From Nitrosospira sp. (lineage in GTDB: Bacteria; Pseudomonadota; Gammaproteobacteria; Burkholderiales; Nitrosomonadaceae), in NCBI GenBank assembly GCA_030453055.1, contig JAKDLC010000101.1, forward strand, positions 1 to 7,194: 7,194 nucleotides of DNA. The letters run 5' to 3'. Under the pieces are notes generated by a model, which was given only the letters and a program-made list of their open reading frames with translations, was not told where the DNA came from and searched no databases. A program made the translations under genes and the position numbers. Shown here one piece after another: positions 1 to 6,472 of the stretch (positions are counted from its first letter, which is position 1; every line of letters starts with the position of its first letter).

Positions 1-144
1 CGTGACGCAGAAGTCGCTGACCTTCCGTCGCGACAGATAGGCAGCGCGCTCGATCAAATCCTTAGTCTCTTCATCAAGGCGAAAGCCCAAGCGTTCGACT
101 CGGCTTGGCGCATCCCGCGTGATCTTGAGTTCTTTGCGTGGCAT
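1..144 (-). CDS. DUF1778 (TacA-like) ribbon-helix-helix antitoxin, partial
   Basis: This is the N-terminal 48 codons of a minus-strand gene that runs off the left edge, so the stop codon is not seen. The ATG at 144 follows an AGGAG ribosome-binding site about nine bases upstream. The protein starts MPRKELKITRD; then comes RLGFRLDEETKDLIERAA and a segment with LSRRKVSDF. This pattern (a short strand followed by an amphipathic helix and a basic turn) is typical of DUF1778 ribbon-helix-helix antitoxins. In that family the antitoxin binds its own promoter and neutralises a GNAT acetyltransferase toxin that attacks charged tRNA. The toxin gene normally lies directly downstream, here beyond the window. 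Its own promoter and an overlapping inverted repeat lie upstream, so it is probably transcribed independently of the phd-parE pair behind it. The family call is good for a fragment; the GNAT partner is inferred from the family. Confidence 0.8.
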   Translation of the reverse strand, partial: MPRKELKITRDAPSRVERLGFRLDEETKDLIERAAYLSRRKVSDFCVT

Positions 145-180
145 AGGGGCGACTCCTGTCGAGGTGTCTATCTCCCCATG

Positions 181-209
181 AATGTACGTCAAATAGACGA
201 ACAAATCAA
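181..209 (-). promoter_or_regulatory. Putative sigma70 promoter of the DUF1778 antitoxin
   Basis: On the minus strand, TTGATT (209-204) is followed by a 17-base spacer and TACATT (186-181). Each hexamer has two mismatches to consensus. The expected start of transcription is about 30 bases before the ATG at 144. The overlap with an inverted repeat supports a regulated promoter. Predicted by eye. Confidence 0.5.
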
Positions 210-221
210 ATCCATTTGACG
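187..221. promoter_or_regulatory. Candidate operator: inverted repeat over the DUF1778 promoter
   Basis: CGTCAAAT (187-194) is repeated inverted as ATTTGACG (214-221), a perfect 8-base match with 19 bases between. Nested within it is TCAAAT-CC-ATTTGA (206-219). The left arm lies in the spacer next to the -10, and the nested palindrome covers the -35. Ribbon-helix-helix antitoxins repress their own promoters through such sites, so this is the likely autoregulatory operator. That role is an inference from position and symmetry. Confidence 0.5.
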
Positions 222-291
222 CTATGTTTTTTCCTACGAGAGTCCCGAAGAGGTCGTCCAGCTCTCATTCCCCAAAGACTCTAAGGGAAAT

Positions 292-618
292 TCATTGTTC
301 GCGTTCGTGGGGTTTTTCATGGAAGGGATTGAAAGCGCGTTCGATATTCATGCTCGGGTGCAGCAACCGCAGGACAGTGATCCCATCTTTTCGGGGCAGA
401 TAGAAAGCAATATGAGACGCCACGGTAAAGGAGCGCACTTCCGGCGCGATCTCGTTCCGTTCGAGCCCAATGTGGGGCGACAGGCTCAATTTTTTTAAAG
501 CAAGTTCCAGTTCTTCTCGATAACGGCGTGCTTGTGCGACTCCCCAGGCCTGCTTCGTATAGCGGCTAATGCGTCTTAAATCTTCAACGGCTTTTGCAGT
601 GAACTCACAACGAGGCAT
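292..618 (-). CDS. ParE/RelE-superfamily toxin
   Basis: A 108-residue toxin of the RelE/ParE fold, the usual length for the family. The N-terminal part has the two-helix pattern (AVEDLRRISRYT, then WGVAQARRYREELELALKKL). It is followed by LSPHIGLERNEI, the strand pair RSFTVASHIAFYL, and the C-terminal strand ITVLRLLHPSMNIERAF, which resembles the I-x-R-x-LH-x-xM ending of ParE proteins. Known ParE toxins poison DNA gyrase, whereas RelE relatives cut mRNA on the ribosome; the sequence here looks closer to ParE. The ATG at 618 shares its A with the TAA stop of the antitoxin gene (TAATG), so translation is probably coupled. The gene ends in TGA at 294-292. No convincing terminator follows before the next antitoxin, so read-through is possible. 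The toxin call is strong; the target is inferred. Confidence 0.88.
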   Translation of the reverse strand: MPRCEFTAKAVEDLRRISRYTKQAWGVAQARRYREELELALKKLSLSPHIGLERNEIAPEVRSFTVASHIAFYLPRKDGITVLRLLHPSMNIERAFNPFHEKPHEREQ

Positions 619-878
619 TAATCCGCTAATTCTTTATCGAGTTCGGCAAAAGCCTGTTCGGCTAACAAGACGTTTCCTCGCTCAGCATCATCGAGACCTT
701 TGCGCACTTCCTGACGCAGGAATTCGAGCTTGAGGCTCTGATGATCCTCGAAAGCTGTGGCCGACATAACGACGGCAACGGCACGACCGTTCTTGGAAAT
801 CATCACAGGCTCACGCTGCGCCTTATCGAGTAAAGCACCGAAATTGGTCTTGGCATCGGCAGCCGGGATTGTGTCCAT
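618..878 (-). CDS. Phd/YefM-family antitoxin
   Basis: An 86-residue antitoxin, first gene of a two-gene operon with the ParE-like toxin. Residues 1-50 show the Phd/YefM DNA-binding fold: IPAADAKTNFGALLDKAQ, then the strand EPVMISKNGRAVAVVMS, matching the family's R/K-x-x-F-x-x-L-L and P-V-x-I-x-K-N-G-R patterns. Residues 51-86 are a charged helical tail (LKLEFLRQEVRKGLDDAERGN) of the kind that wraps the toxin. The ATG at 878 is preceded by a strong GAGGAG ribosome-binding site about seven bases upstream, which fixes the start. The stop overlaps the toxin start by one base. Family members repress their own operon, alone or with toxin; the tandem repeat and two promoters immediately upstream are the likely control region. 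Family assignment is secure; the regulatory model is inferred. Confidence 0.9.
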   Translation of the reverse strand: MDTIPAADAKTNFGALLDKAQREPVMISKNGRAVAVVMSATAFEDHQSLKLEFLRQEVRKGLDDAERGNVLLAEQAFAELDKELAD

Positions 879-898
879 GTTAAAGCTCCTCTACAATC

Positions 899-927
899 AT
901 TCTAACCAATTCAATCATTCTAATCAA
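899..927 (-). promoter_or_regulatory. Proximal promoter (P2) of the phd-parE operon
   Basis: An 18-base-shifted copy of P1 made by the tandem repeat: TTGATT (927-922), 17 bases, TAGAAT (904-899). The -35 is weaker than that of P1 (two mismatches) and overlaps the P1 -10 by one base. Transcription would start near 892, very close to the GAGGAG ribosome-binding site. Whether both promoters are used cannot be told from sequence. Confidence 0.45.
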
Positions 928-945
928 TTCAATCAAAAAGGTCAA
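917..945 (-). promoter_or_regulatory. Distal promoter (P1) of the phd-parE operon
   Basis: On the minus strand, TTGACC (945-940), then exactly 17 bases, then TAGAAT (922-917). The -35 differs from consensus at one position and the -10 at one position. Transcription should start near 910, giving a leader of about 30 bases before the antitoxin ATG at 878. This is the better of the two overlapping promoters. Confidence 0.65.
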
Positions 946-947
946 TT

Positions 948-1102
948 CGATCAATGAAGAAAAAAAATGAACTGCCGGTCTATGCCATAGGTGATTTGGC
1001 TACGTAGTTGTACAGGTTTCATCTGGTCCGGCCCTGATATCCGCTCTGTACCGGGCGATGGTCCGGCTTACGAACTGCTGCCTGCCGCGCGTGAAGAGTC
1101 GA
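948..1102. other. Gap between kup and the phd-parE control region
   Basis: No gene is seen here. The stretch holds a run of eight T on the minus strand (967-960), about 135 bases past the kup stop. The possible stem before it (GCCGG at 1032-1028 with CCGGC at 979-975 on the minus strand) is short and far apart, so I do not call it a terminator. A direct repeat TGGTCCGGC occurs at 1024-1032 and 1059-1067. Where kup transcription ends is unresolved. Confidence 0.4.
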
Positions 1103-3001
1103 TCAGATCTCTACCCGTGCCCCCAGTTCGAGGACGCGGTTAGCAGGCAGTTTAAAGTATTCGGCAGCGCTGCTGGCATTGCGGGCCATGGTTGCAAAAA
1201 GCCGTTCCCGCCACAACGCCATGCCGGCGCCAGGGCTCGGTACGACGATGTCGCGACTGAGAAAATAGGAAGTTTTCAGCGGCTCGAACACCAGCCCATA
1301 CGGCTCGCACATTTCCAGCGCATACGGCAGATTGGGCTGGTCCTTGAAGCCATATCGGACGGTAATCTGGTAGCAATCATTGATCAATGGCTTTACTGCT
1401 ATTCGCTGGTTCGCGGGAACCCGTGGTGTTTCCATATAGACCACCGTCAAGAACACCACGCGCTCATGCAAGACCTGGTTATGCGCGAGATTGTGGAGTA
1501 ACGCATGGGGTACGCCATTCGGATCCGCGGTCAGAAAGACCGATGTGCCGGCGACACGAGCGGGTGGATTGGCGATCAATGACTCGAGGAAGGGTTGAAG
1601 CGGTATAGCCTCCGAGCGCAGGTGTGCAACCAGGATCTGACGTCCGCGGCGCCACGTAAACATTACGGTAAAGATCACCACTCCGATTGCGAGCGGAAAC
1701 CAGCCGCCCTGGGCAAGTTTCAGGGTAGTGGCTGCAAAGAATATTGTATCAATCGTAAGAAAAAACCCGGTCGCAACCACGCACAAAATCCAGGGGTAGC
1801 TCCATGCGTAGCGAAGTACGAAAAACGTGAGCAGCGTTTCAATCACCATCGTGCCGGTAACGGCTAATCCGTATGCGGACGCCAGACTGGACGATGAGCC
1901 GAATCCCAGCACCGCCATGACGACCGCTGCAAGCAGTGTCCAATTGACGAAAGGGATGTATATCTGACCGATCTTTCGATCCGAGGTGTGTTTGATCTGC
2001 ATGCGCGGCAAAAATCCCAACTGGACGGCTTGTTTGGTCACCGAAAACACACCGGAGATAACCGCCTGCGATGCGATTACCGTGGCCACCGTCGCCAATC
2101 CTACAGCCGGATAAAGCGCCCAGGCGGGAAACAAAAGATAAAAGGGATTGGAAATCGCCAACGGGTTGGAGAGCAGCAGTGCCCCCTGCCCGAGATAATT
2201 CAACGTAAGCGCCGGCAATACGCACACATACCAGGCCAGGCGGATAGGTTTCGCGCCAAAATGCCCCATGTCGGCGTATAGCGCCTCTCCGCCTGTAATC
2301 GCAAGCACCACGGCTCCAAAGGCCACGAACGCCAGCCAACCATTGTTCAGACAGAAAGCGAAGGCATGAGACGGATTAAGCGCCGCCAATATTTGAGGCG
2401 CGTCTCCAATGTTGGCGAGGCCCGCAAGCCCAAGCGTGCTGAACCATACGAGCGTAATCGGCCCGAACATGGCGCCAATTCCCCCCGTGCCCCGTTGTTG
2501 GATCAGAAAAAGCGCAATCAGTATAGTTAACGTAGCGGGCAGCACATATGGTTTGAGAAGCGGAGTCGCCACCTCCAACCCTTCCACCGCACTCAGTACA
2601 GAGATGGCGGGAGTAATGACGCCGTCTCCGTAGAACAGCGCCGCACCAAACGCGCCAATGAGAAACAGAGTATTGCGCAGGTGCGGACGGTTCTCGACCG
2701 AGGAGCTGGCGAGCGACAGCAACGCCATAATACCGCCCTCCCCATTAATATCCGCGCGCAGGATCAGCGTGATGTACTTGAGCGACACCACAATCATGAG
2801 CGCCCAGAAAATGAGCGAAATGATGCCGATCACGTTTTCCTCATTGACAGCAAGGCCGTGGATGGGATCAAAAACTGTTTTCATGACGTACAAGGGGCTT
2901 GTACCGATGTCGCCGTAGACCACTCCTAGCGCGGCCAGGCTGAGTAAGCCCAGCGACTGGTGGCCGGCAGTTGTTTTTGGTTCAGCGTTTTGGCCAGTCA
3001 T
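1103..3001 (-). CDS. kup: Kup (TrkD) low-affinity potassium uptake transporter
   Basis: Kup is an inner-membrane K+ uptake protein of the HAK/KUP/KT family, thought to work by K+/H+ symport. Starting at the ATG at 3001 the product is 632 residues, close to the usual 620-630. Family signatures include YGDIGTSPLY (29-38) in the first membrane helix, INGEGGI (85-91), FYGDGVITPA (123-132) and GGEALYADMGHFG (237-249). About twelve hydrophobic helices run to about residue 450. A C-terminal cytoplasmic domain follows, with TSYFLSRD (577-584) in the expected place. The reading frame opens 27 codons earlier (ATG at 3082), but those residues resemble no Kup N-terminus, and homology begins just after residue 15 of the shorter form. 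The ribosome-binding site at 3001 is weak (GGATTTGGATTC). The gene diverges from the SDR fusion across 267 bases. The function call is firm; the exact start is less certain. Confidence 0.96.
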   Translation of the reverse strand: MTGQNAEPKTTAGHQSLGLLSLAALGVVYGDIGTSPLYVMKTVFDPIHGLAVNEENVIGIISLIFWALMIVVSLKYITLILRADINGEGGIMALLSLASSSVENRPHLRNTLFLIGAFGAALFYGDGVITPAISVLSAVEGLEVATPLLKPYVLPATLTILIALFLIQQRGTGGIGAMFGPITLVWFSTLGLAGLANIGDAPQILAALNPSHAFAFCLNNGWLAFVAFGAVVLAITGGEALYADMGHFGAKPIRLAWYVCVLPALTLNYLGQGALLLSNPLAISNPFYLLFPAWALYPAVGLATVATVIASQAVISGVFSVTKQAVQLGFLPRMQIKHTSDRKIGQIYIPFVNWTLLAAVVMAVLGFGSSSSLASAYGLAVTGTMVIETLLTFFVLRYAWSYPWILCVVATGFFLTIDTIFFAATTLKLAQGGWFPLAIGVVIFTVMFTWRRGRQILVAHLRSEAIPLQPFLESLIANPPARVAGTSVFLTADPNGVPHALLHNLAHNQVLHERVVFLTVVYMETPRVPANQRIAVKPLINDCYQITVRYGFKDQPNLPYALEMCEPYGLVFEPLKTSYFLSRDIVVPSPGAGMALWRERLFATMARNASSAAEYFKLPANRVLELGARVEI

Positions 3002-3268
3002 GAATCCAAATCCAGCATTCGCCCGGGTGAAATGTACGGATTGTACACGACCCGCATCCTGACGGCCTGATTCGCAACACATCTCTCTGTGTGAGTTACC
3101 GTACCGATCAAGGCCACCCTTTCCCTTATCCTTGAGTCTGTCTCGGCCTGAAATATGGAACAGGTCGTACAGTTTTTGCAGCCATTTTCCTGTAAATCCG
3201 ACTGGCTACCAGGCGTAAAGAAGAAGCTATCACACGCATCGCTCATCGCGATTCAAATTGGAATTCGC
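3002..3268. promoter_or_regulatory. Divergent control region between kup and the SDR fusion
   Basis: 267 bases between two outward-facing starts must hold promoters for both genes, but I find no hexamer pair I trust. Two inverted repeats stand out on the kup side: TGTAC-GGATT-GTACA (3033-3047) and ACACA-TCTCTC-TGTGT (3077-3092). On the minus strand TACAAT (within TGTACAATCC) could act as a -10 for kup, but no -35 sits at the right distance. Either repeat could be a regulator site; this is inferred from symmetry only. Confidence 0.3.
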
Positions 3269-5791
3269 ATGTCTTCAGAAAAACCACTCGTTCTTATCAC
3301 CGGGTCGGAAGGCAGGATCGGCTCGGGAATTGCGGCGGCGCTAGGCGACGACTATCAAGTTGTCGGCTTCGAGCAAAAATGCGATGATAATGACAATTGC
3401 ATTACCGTCGACATCTCGTCCGATGAAGCCATGGCCAGTGCATGCGAACAGTTGCGGCGGCGCTATGGACAACGAATTGCGTCCGTCATTCATCTGGCCG
3501 CCTTTTACGATTTCTCCGAGGAGCCGAATCCCCTGTATGAAGAGGTCAACGTGCGGGGAACACAGCGTCTGCTGAAGGCGCTTGGGTCATTCGAGGTCGA
3601 GCAGTTCGTATACGCAAGCACCATGCTGGTACATGCGCCTACCCAGCCGGGTTTGCCAATCAACGAGGAGAGCCCGCTGGATCCAAAGTGGCCCTACCCG
3701 CACTCGAAGGCGGCGGCGGAAAATGAAGTTCATGCCCATCACGGGCGCTTACAGATAGTTATATTTCGCTTGGCCGGATTCTACACCGATTGGGGGGAAG
3801 TGCCATCGCTGTCGACCCAGATTCAGCGTATTTACGAACGGCAGCTGCAAAGCCACGTGTTTCCCGGCAACAAATCCCATGGACAGTCTTTCGTGCATCT
3901 GGATGACGTAGCGTGCGCATTTCGCCAGACAGTCGATCTGCGTACGCGCTTGCCTGGTGAAATCACGATGCTGATCGGCGAACCAGTCACGGAAAGTTAT
4001 GAAGAGCTACAGAACATGATGGGACAATTGATTCATGGCGAACCCTGGGATACGCATCAGGTTCCAAAAACCGTTGCGGTTGCGGGCGCATGGATGCAAA
4101 ACAAAATGGAAGATGTTGTCCCGGACGCCATCGATCGGGGAGTCGAACCTTTCGTCAAACCGTTCATGGTAGCCCTGTCGGACGATCATTTCGAGCTGGA
4201 TATTTCACGCGCCCGGAAACTGCTGAATTGGCAGTCGAGGCATATGCTGCGCGAAACCCTACCGAAGATTATCGGCCATCTGAAACGAGGGCCCGGAGCA
4301 TGGTATCGGCGCAATAAGCTTCCCGTACCGCTATGGCTGGAAGATATTGAAGAGAGTTCCTTGCCGAGTACAAAGCTGATTGACAACAACCGTAAACAGG
4401 AGCGTAGCGAGCACTTTCAGACGCTATGGCGCCATTTTGCCAATATAGCGCTGGGATTTTGGCTGGTGTCCAGTCCATTCATCTTCGGACTTACGGAATC
4501 CTGGATGGTGGCTGAAGAGCTCATCACGCCCACACAACGCGGACTGGCGCTGTCCTCTACGTGGATGACAGCGAGTGACATCATTACAGGCACGCTGATC
4601 GTGATTTTTGGTTTGCTCTCGCTGTCGCGCGACTACGGCTGGGCACGCTGGATCACAGCGCTTCTGGGTAGTTGGCTCTTGTTCGCCCCACTCATTTTCT
4701 GGACCTCGAGTGCGGCGGCGTATGCTAACGACACCCTGGTTGGCGCACTCGTCATTCTTTTTGCGGTAGGCGTTCGCTCGGCGCCCGGCGTCAGCCCGAT
4801 CGCCCGGATGACAGGGCCGGACATACCGCCAGGCTGGAGCGACAACCCGTCCACGATGCTTCAACGAATTGCGGTTGTGGCGCTTGCCTTTGTGGGTTTG
4901 TTTCTTTCACGCTATATGGCCGCATTTCAGCTGGGCCATATTGAGCAGGCATGGGATCCGTTCTTTGGCGACGGCACCATGCGCATCACTACTTCCGACG
5001 TATCCGAGGCATGGCCGGTCGCGGATGCCGGGCTGGGCGCTACGGTCTATGTGCTGGAAATTGTCAGCGGCATTATCGGCGACAATCGGCGCTGGCGCAC
5101 GATGCCGTGGATCGTGCTGTTCTTCGGGGTATTGATTGTGCCGCTGGGCGTCGTCAGTATTTTCTTTATCATTATCCAGCCTATTGTAATCGGCACCTGG
5201 TGCACCCTGTGCCTGATCGCATCATTAGCCATGCTGCTACAGATCCCCTATTCGCTCGATGAGATACTGGCAACGCTACAGTTCATGAAGGACCGGCTAC
5301 AAAAGGGAAAATCGTTATGGCATGTCTTGTGGCATGGAGACACGATGGAAAATAGCGACATCGATGAATCAGCCGGGTTTGACGCACCGTTTATGACCGT
5401 GCTGCGGGAGATAATGAAAAGCGGCGTTATTTTCATGTGGACTATGTGGGTCAGCGTTGCCATTGGCGTCGCGCTGATGCTCACGCGCGTAATTTTTGAT
5501 ACCGAAGGCGCGGCGGCGGATAGCGATCATGTGATCGGAGCGCTTGTGGTTACGTTCTCGATCATGGCGATGAGCGAAGTGGCGCAGCCGTTGCGCTTTG
5601 TCAACATTTTATTTGGCGCTTGGTTGATTGCGGCGCCCTGGTTGTTGACGGGGTACTCCGGCGTGGCGGGTGCGGCGAGTGTTGTCGCCGGAGGTTTATT
5701 GGTTCTGCTCGCAATCCCGCTCGGCCCGATTCACAGTCATTATGGCGCATGGGATCGATGGATGTCGATCAGCCTGGTGAAGAAGCACTGA
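3269..5791 (+). CDS. SDR (NAD-dependent epimerase-like) / SPW-repeat / VKOR-like membrane fusion protein
   Basis: An 840-residue fusion. Residues 1-340 are an extended SDR: Rossmann motif TGSEGRIG (11-18), acidic VDIS (47-50), YAST (115-118), catalytic YPHSK (143-147), and RLAGFY (167-172). Substrate is unknown. The rest is membrane-embedded with about twelve hydrophobic segments. SPW-like repeats occur near 395-408 (GFWLVSSPFIFG) and 466-478 (LGSWLLFAPLIFW). A VKOR-like segment (about 530-665) has WDPFFGDG (562-569), PVADAGLGA (583-591), RWRTMPW (608-614), VPLGVVS (624-630) and the redox pair WCTLC (644-648). A third SPW-like repeat follows at 782-793 (FGAWLIAAPWLL). VKOR proteins reoxidise quinone-linked thiol systems. 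The membrane part has no cysteine besides C645 and C648, so the usual shuttle pair is absent. I chose the ATG at 3269 because the SDR fold begins there; the frame opens at 3155, but those 38 residues look non-coding. The ribosome-binding site is weak. Confidence 0.88.
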   Translation: MSSEKPLVLITGSEGRIGSGIAAALGDDYQVVGFEQKCDDNDNCITVDISSDEAMASACEQLRRRYGQRIASVIHLAAFYDFSEEPNPLYEEVNVRGTQRLLKALGSFEVEQFVYASTMLVHAPTQPGLPINEESPLDPKWPYPHSKAAAENEVHAHHGRLQIVIFRLAGFYTDWGEVPSLSTQIQRIYERQLQSHVFPGNKSHGQSFVHLDDVACAFRQTVDLRTRLPGEITMLIGEPVTESYEELQNMMGQLIHGEPWDTHQVPKTVAVAGAWMQNKMEDVVPDAIDRGVEPFVKPFMVALSDDHFELDISRARKLLNWQSRHMLRETLPKIIGHLKRGPGAWYRRNKLPVPLWLEDIEESSLPSTKLIDNNRKQERSEHFQTLWRHFANIALGFWLVSSPFIFGLTESWMVAEELITPTQRGLALSSTWMTASDIITGTLIVIFGLLSLSRDYGWARWITALLGSWLLFAPLIFWTSSAAAYANDTLVGALVILFAVGVRSAPGVSPIARMTGPDIPPGWSDNPSTMLQRIAVVALAFVGLFLSRYMAAFQLGHIEQAWDPFFGDGTMRITTSDVSEAWPVADAGLGATVYVLEIVSGIIGDNRRWRTMPWIVLFFGVLIVPLGVVSIFFIIIQPIVIGTWCTLCLIASLAMLLQIPYSLDEILATLQFMKDRLQKGKSLWHVLWHGDTMENSDIDESAGFDAPFMTVLREIMKSGVIFMWTMWVSVAIGVALMLTRVIFDTEGAAADSDHVIGALVVTFSIMAMSEVAQPLRFVNILFGAWLIAAPWLLTGYSGVAGAASVVAGGLLVLLAIPLGPIHSHYGAWDRWMSISLVKKH

Positions 5792-5792
5792 A

Positions 5793-6251
5793 TCAGGATG
5801 ACAGCATATCCGGAGAAATGCTGGTGCGTAAAACCGTTTCCGCAACGCCTTTCTTCGTTTTGTGGCTAAACCACCACACCGCACCTTTACGCATGTCCCA
5901 CGACTCGGGCTCGCCGGACATGAGCAAGGCGGCAACCTCGCCTAGTGTGGGCTGATGGCCTACCACCACAACCGCACCTTTAGCATCCGGCCAGCCGGCA
6001 GCAGCGAGGATTGCTTTCGCAGAGACGCCCGGCCCAATTTCCTTTACGGTTTCAAAATCGTCGTCCAGCGCCGCGGCGGTCTGCTGGGTGCGCCTGGTGG
6101 GACTGACTATAACGCGCGTATTTTTTGGTAATCTTGGTTTAAGCCATTCAGCCATGGCTTTCGCTTGTTTTAATCCCTTGTCGGTAAGTTCGCGCCCACT
6201 ATCGGGTACGCCATCTTCAGCTTCGGCGTGACGCCACAGAATGAGTTCCAC
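5793..6251 (-). CDS. sixA: SixA-like phosphohistidine phosphatase (histidine phosphatase superfamily)
   Basis: A 152-residue protein close to the SixA length of about 160. The histidine-phosphatase signature is at the N-terminus (LILWRHAEAE, nucleophile H8 after R7). The second conserved elements are SPTRRTQQTA (50-59) and VVGHQPTL (96-103, catalytic H99). E. coli SixA removes phosphate from histidine on phosphotransfer proteins, including the nitrogen PTS protein NPr; this substrate may not hold here. The gene starts with GTG at 6251, supported by AGGAG seven bases upstream and by the RHG motif falling at the usual position. It converges on the SDR fusion, with a single base between the two stop codons. 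The MITE-like element ends 37 bases upstream of its start, and I see no clear promoter in the short remaining leader. Symbol given on length and motifs. Confidence 0.88.
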   Translation of the reverse strand: MELILWRHAEAEDGVPDSGRELTDKGLKQAKAMAEWLKPRLPKNTRVIVSPTRRTQQTAAALDDDFETVKEIGPGVSAKAILAAAGWPDAKGAVVVVGHQPTLGEVAALLMSGEPESWDMRKGAVWWFSHKTKKGVAETVLRTSISPDMLSS

Positions 6252-6283
6252 TATTTGCTCCTATAGTAAAATCGTTGATCGAT

Positions 6284-6288
6284 ATTAA
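6284..6288. repeat. Left target-site duplication of the MITE (ATTAA)
   Basis: ATTAA immediately outside the left terminal repeat; an identical copy lies at 6402-6406. Confidence 0.65.
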
Positions 6289-6401
6289 CCTAAATCCGGT
6301 AGTTGACCGCTCATTTAATAGACCAGTGTTATGATTAATAACGATATTTCGTATTATTTGACGCTCACCTTCCGGGTGAGGCCGCTACCACCGGATTTAG
6401 G
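6289..6401. mobile_element. MITE-like element with 15-bp terminal inverted repeats and 5-bp target duplication
   Basis: A 113-bp non-coding element. Its left end CCTAAATCCGGTAGT (6289-6303) is the inverted copy of its right end ACCACCGGATTTAGG (6387-6401), matching at 14 of 15 bases. Both ends are flanked directly by ATTAA in the same orientation (6284-6288 and 6402-6406), as expected for a target duplication. The interior is AT-rich and carries a hairpin, CTCACC-TTCCG-GGTGAG (6364-6380), plus a partial direct repeat (TTGACCGCTCA at 6303-6313, TTGACGCTCA at 6358-6367). It has no coding capacity and would need a transposase in trans. Ends beginning CCT with AT-rich 5-bp duplications recall IS1380-type elements, but that parentage is only a guess. 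Confidence 0.75.
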
Positions 6402-6406
6402 ATTAA
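6402..6406. repeat. Right target-site duplication of the MITE (ATTAA)
   Basis: ATTAA immediately outside the right terminal repeat, direct copy of 6284-6288. An intact pair suggests insertion without later rearrangement. Confidence 0.65.
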
Positions 6407-6472
6407 TCTGACAACGATAGGTATGGAAGGCGACATGATCCGCTCGCATTCGGTATGATCATGGTACGCGCG

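Larger units (their letters stand above)
894..947. repeat. 18-bp tandem direct repeat carrying the antitoxin promoters
   Basis: Three consecutive 18-base units: CAATCATTCTAACCAATT (894-911), CAATCATTCTAATCAATT (912-929) and CAATCAAAAAGGTCAATT (930-947). The first two differ at a single base. The third keeps CAATCA at one end and TCAATT at the other, with a diverged middle. A degenerate fragment (CGATCAAT) continues from 948. Each of the first two units supplies a -10 element on the minus strand, and their boundaries supply -35 elements, so the repeat is part of the antitoxin control region. It could also be a set of phased operator half-sites. Confidence 0.85.

Noticed and set aside
206..232. 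Palindrome followed by six T on the plus strand as a terminator
   Set aside because: The stem is AT-rich with a two-base loop and a seven-base gap before the T-run, and no plus-strand gene precedes it; an operator role fits better.
239..282. AGAGTC/GACTCT inverted repeat after the ParE gene as a terminator
   Set aside because: Six-base arms with a loop of over 30 bases and no T-run following on the minus strand.
757..957. Plus-strand frame ending in a NHSNQF-type peptide repeat
   Set aside because: It is antisense to the Phd antitoxin and the peptide repeat only mirrors the 18-bp DNA repeat; no ribosome-binding site or family resemblance.
3002..3082. N-terminal extension of Kup from ATG 3082
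   Set aside because: The extra 27 residues would make the protein longer than usual and do not resemble Kup; the ATG at 3001 gives a normal length.
3155..3268. N-terminal extension of the SDR fusion from ATG 3155
   Set aside because: The 38 extra residues come before the Rossmann fold, have no signal peptide, and the ATG lacks a ribosome-binding site.
3002..3268. c-di-AMP (ydaO-type) or potassium riboswitch upstream of kup
   Set aside because: No resemblance to the conserved core was seen, and such switches are mainly known upstream of potassium transporters in Gram-positive bacteria.
5802..5823. CAGCAT/ATGCTG hairpin just after the SDR fusion as its terminator
   Set aside because: Only six base pairs, a ten-base loop, no T-run, and it lies within the sixA coding end.
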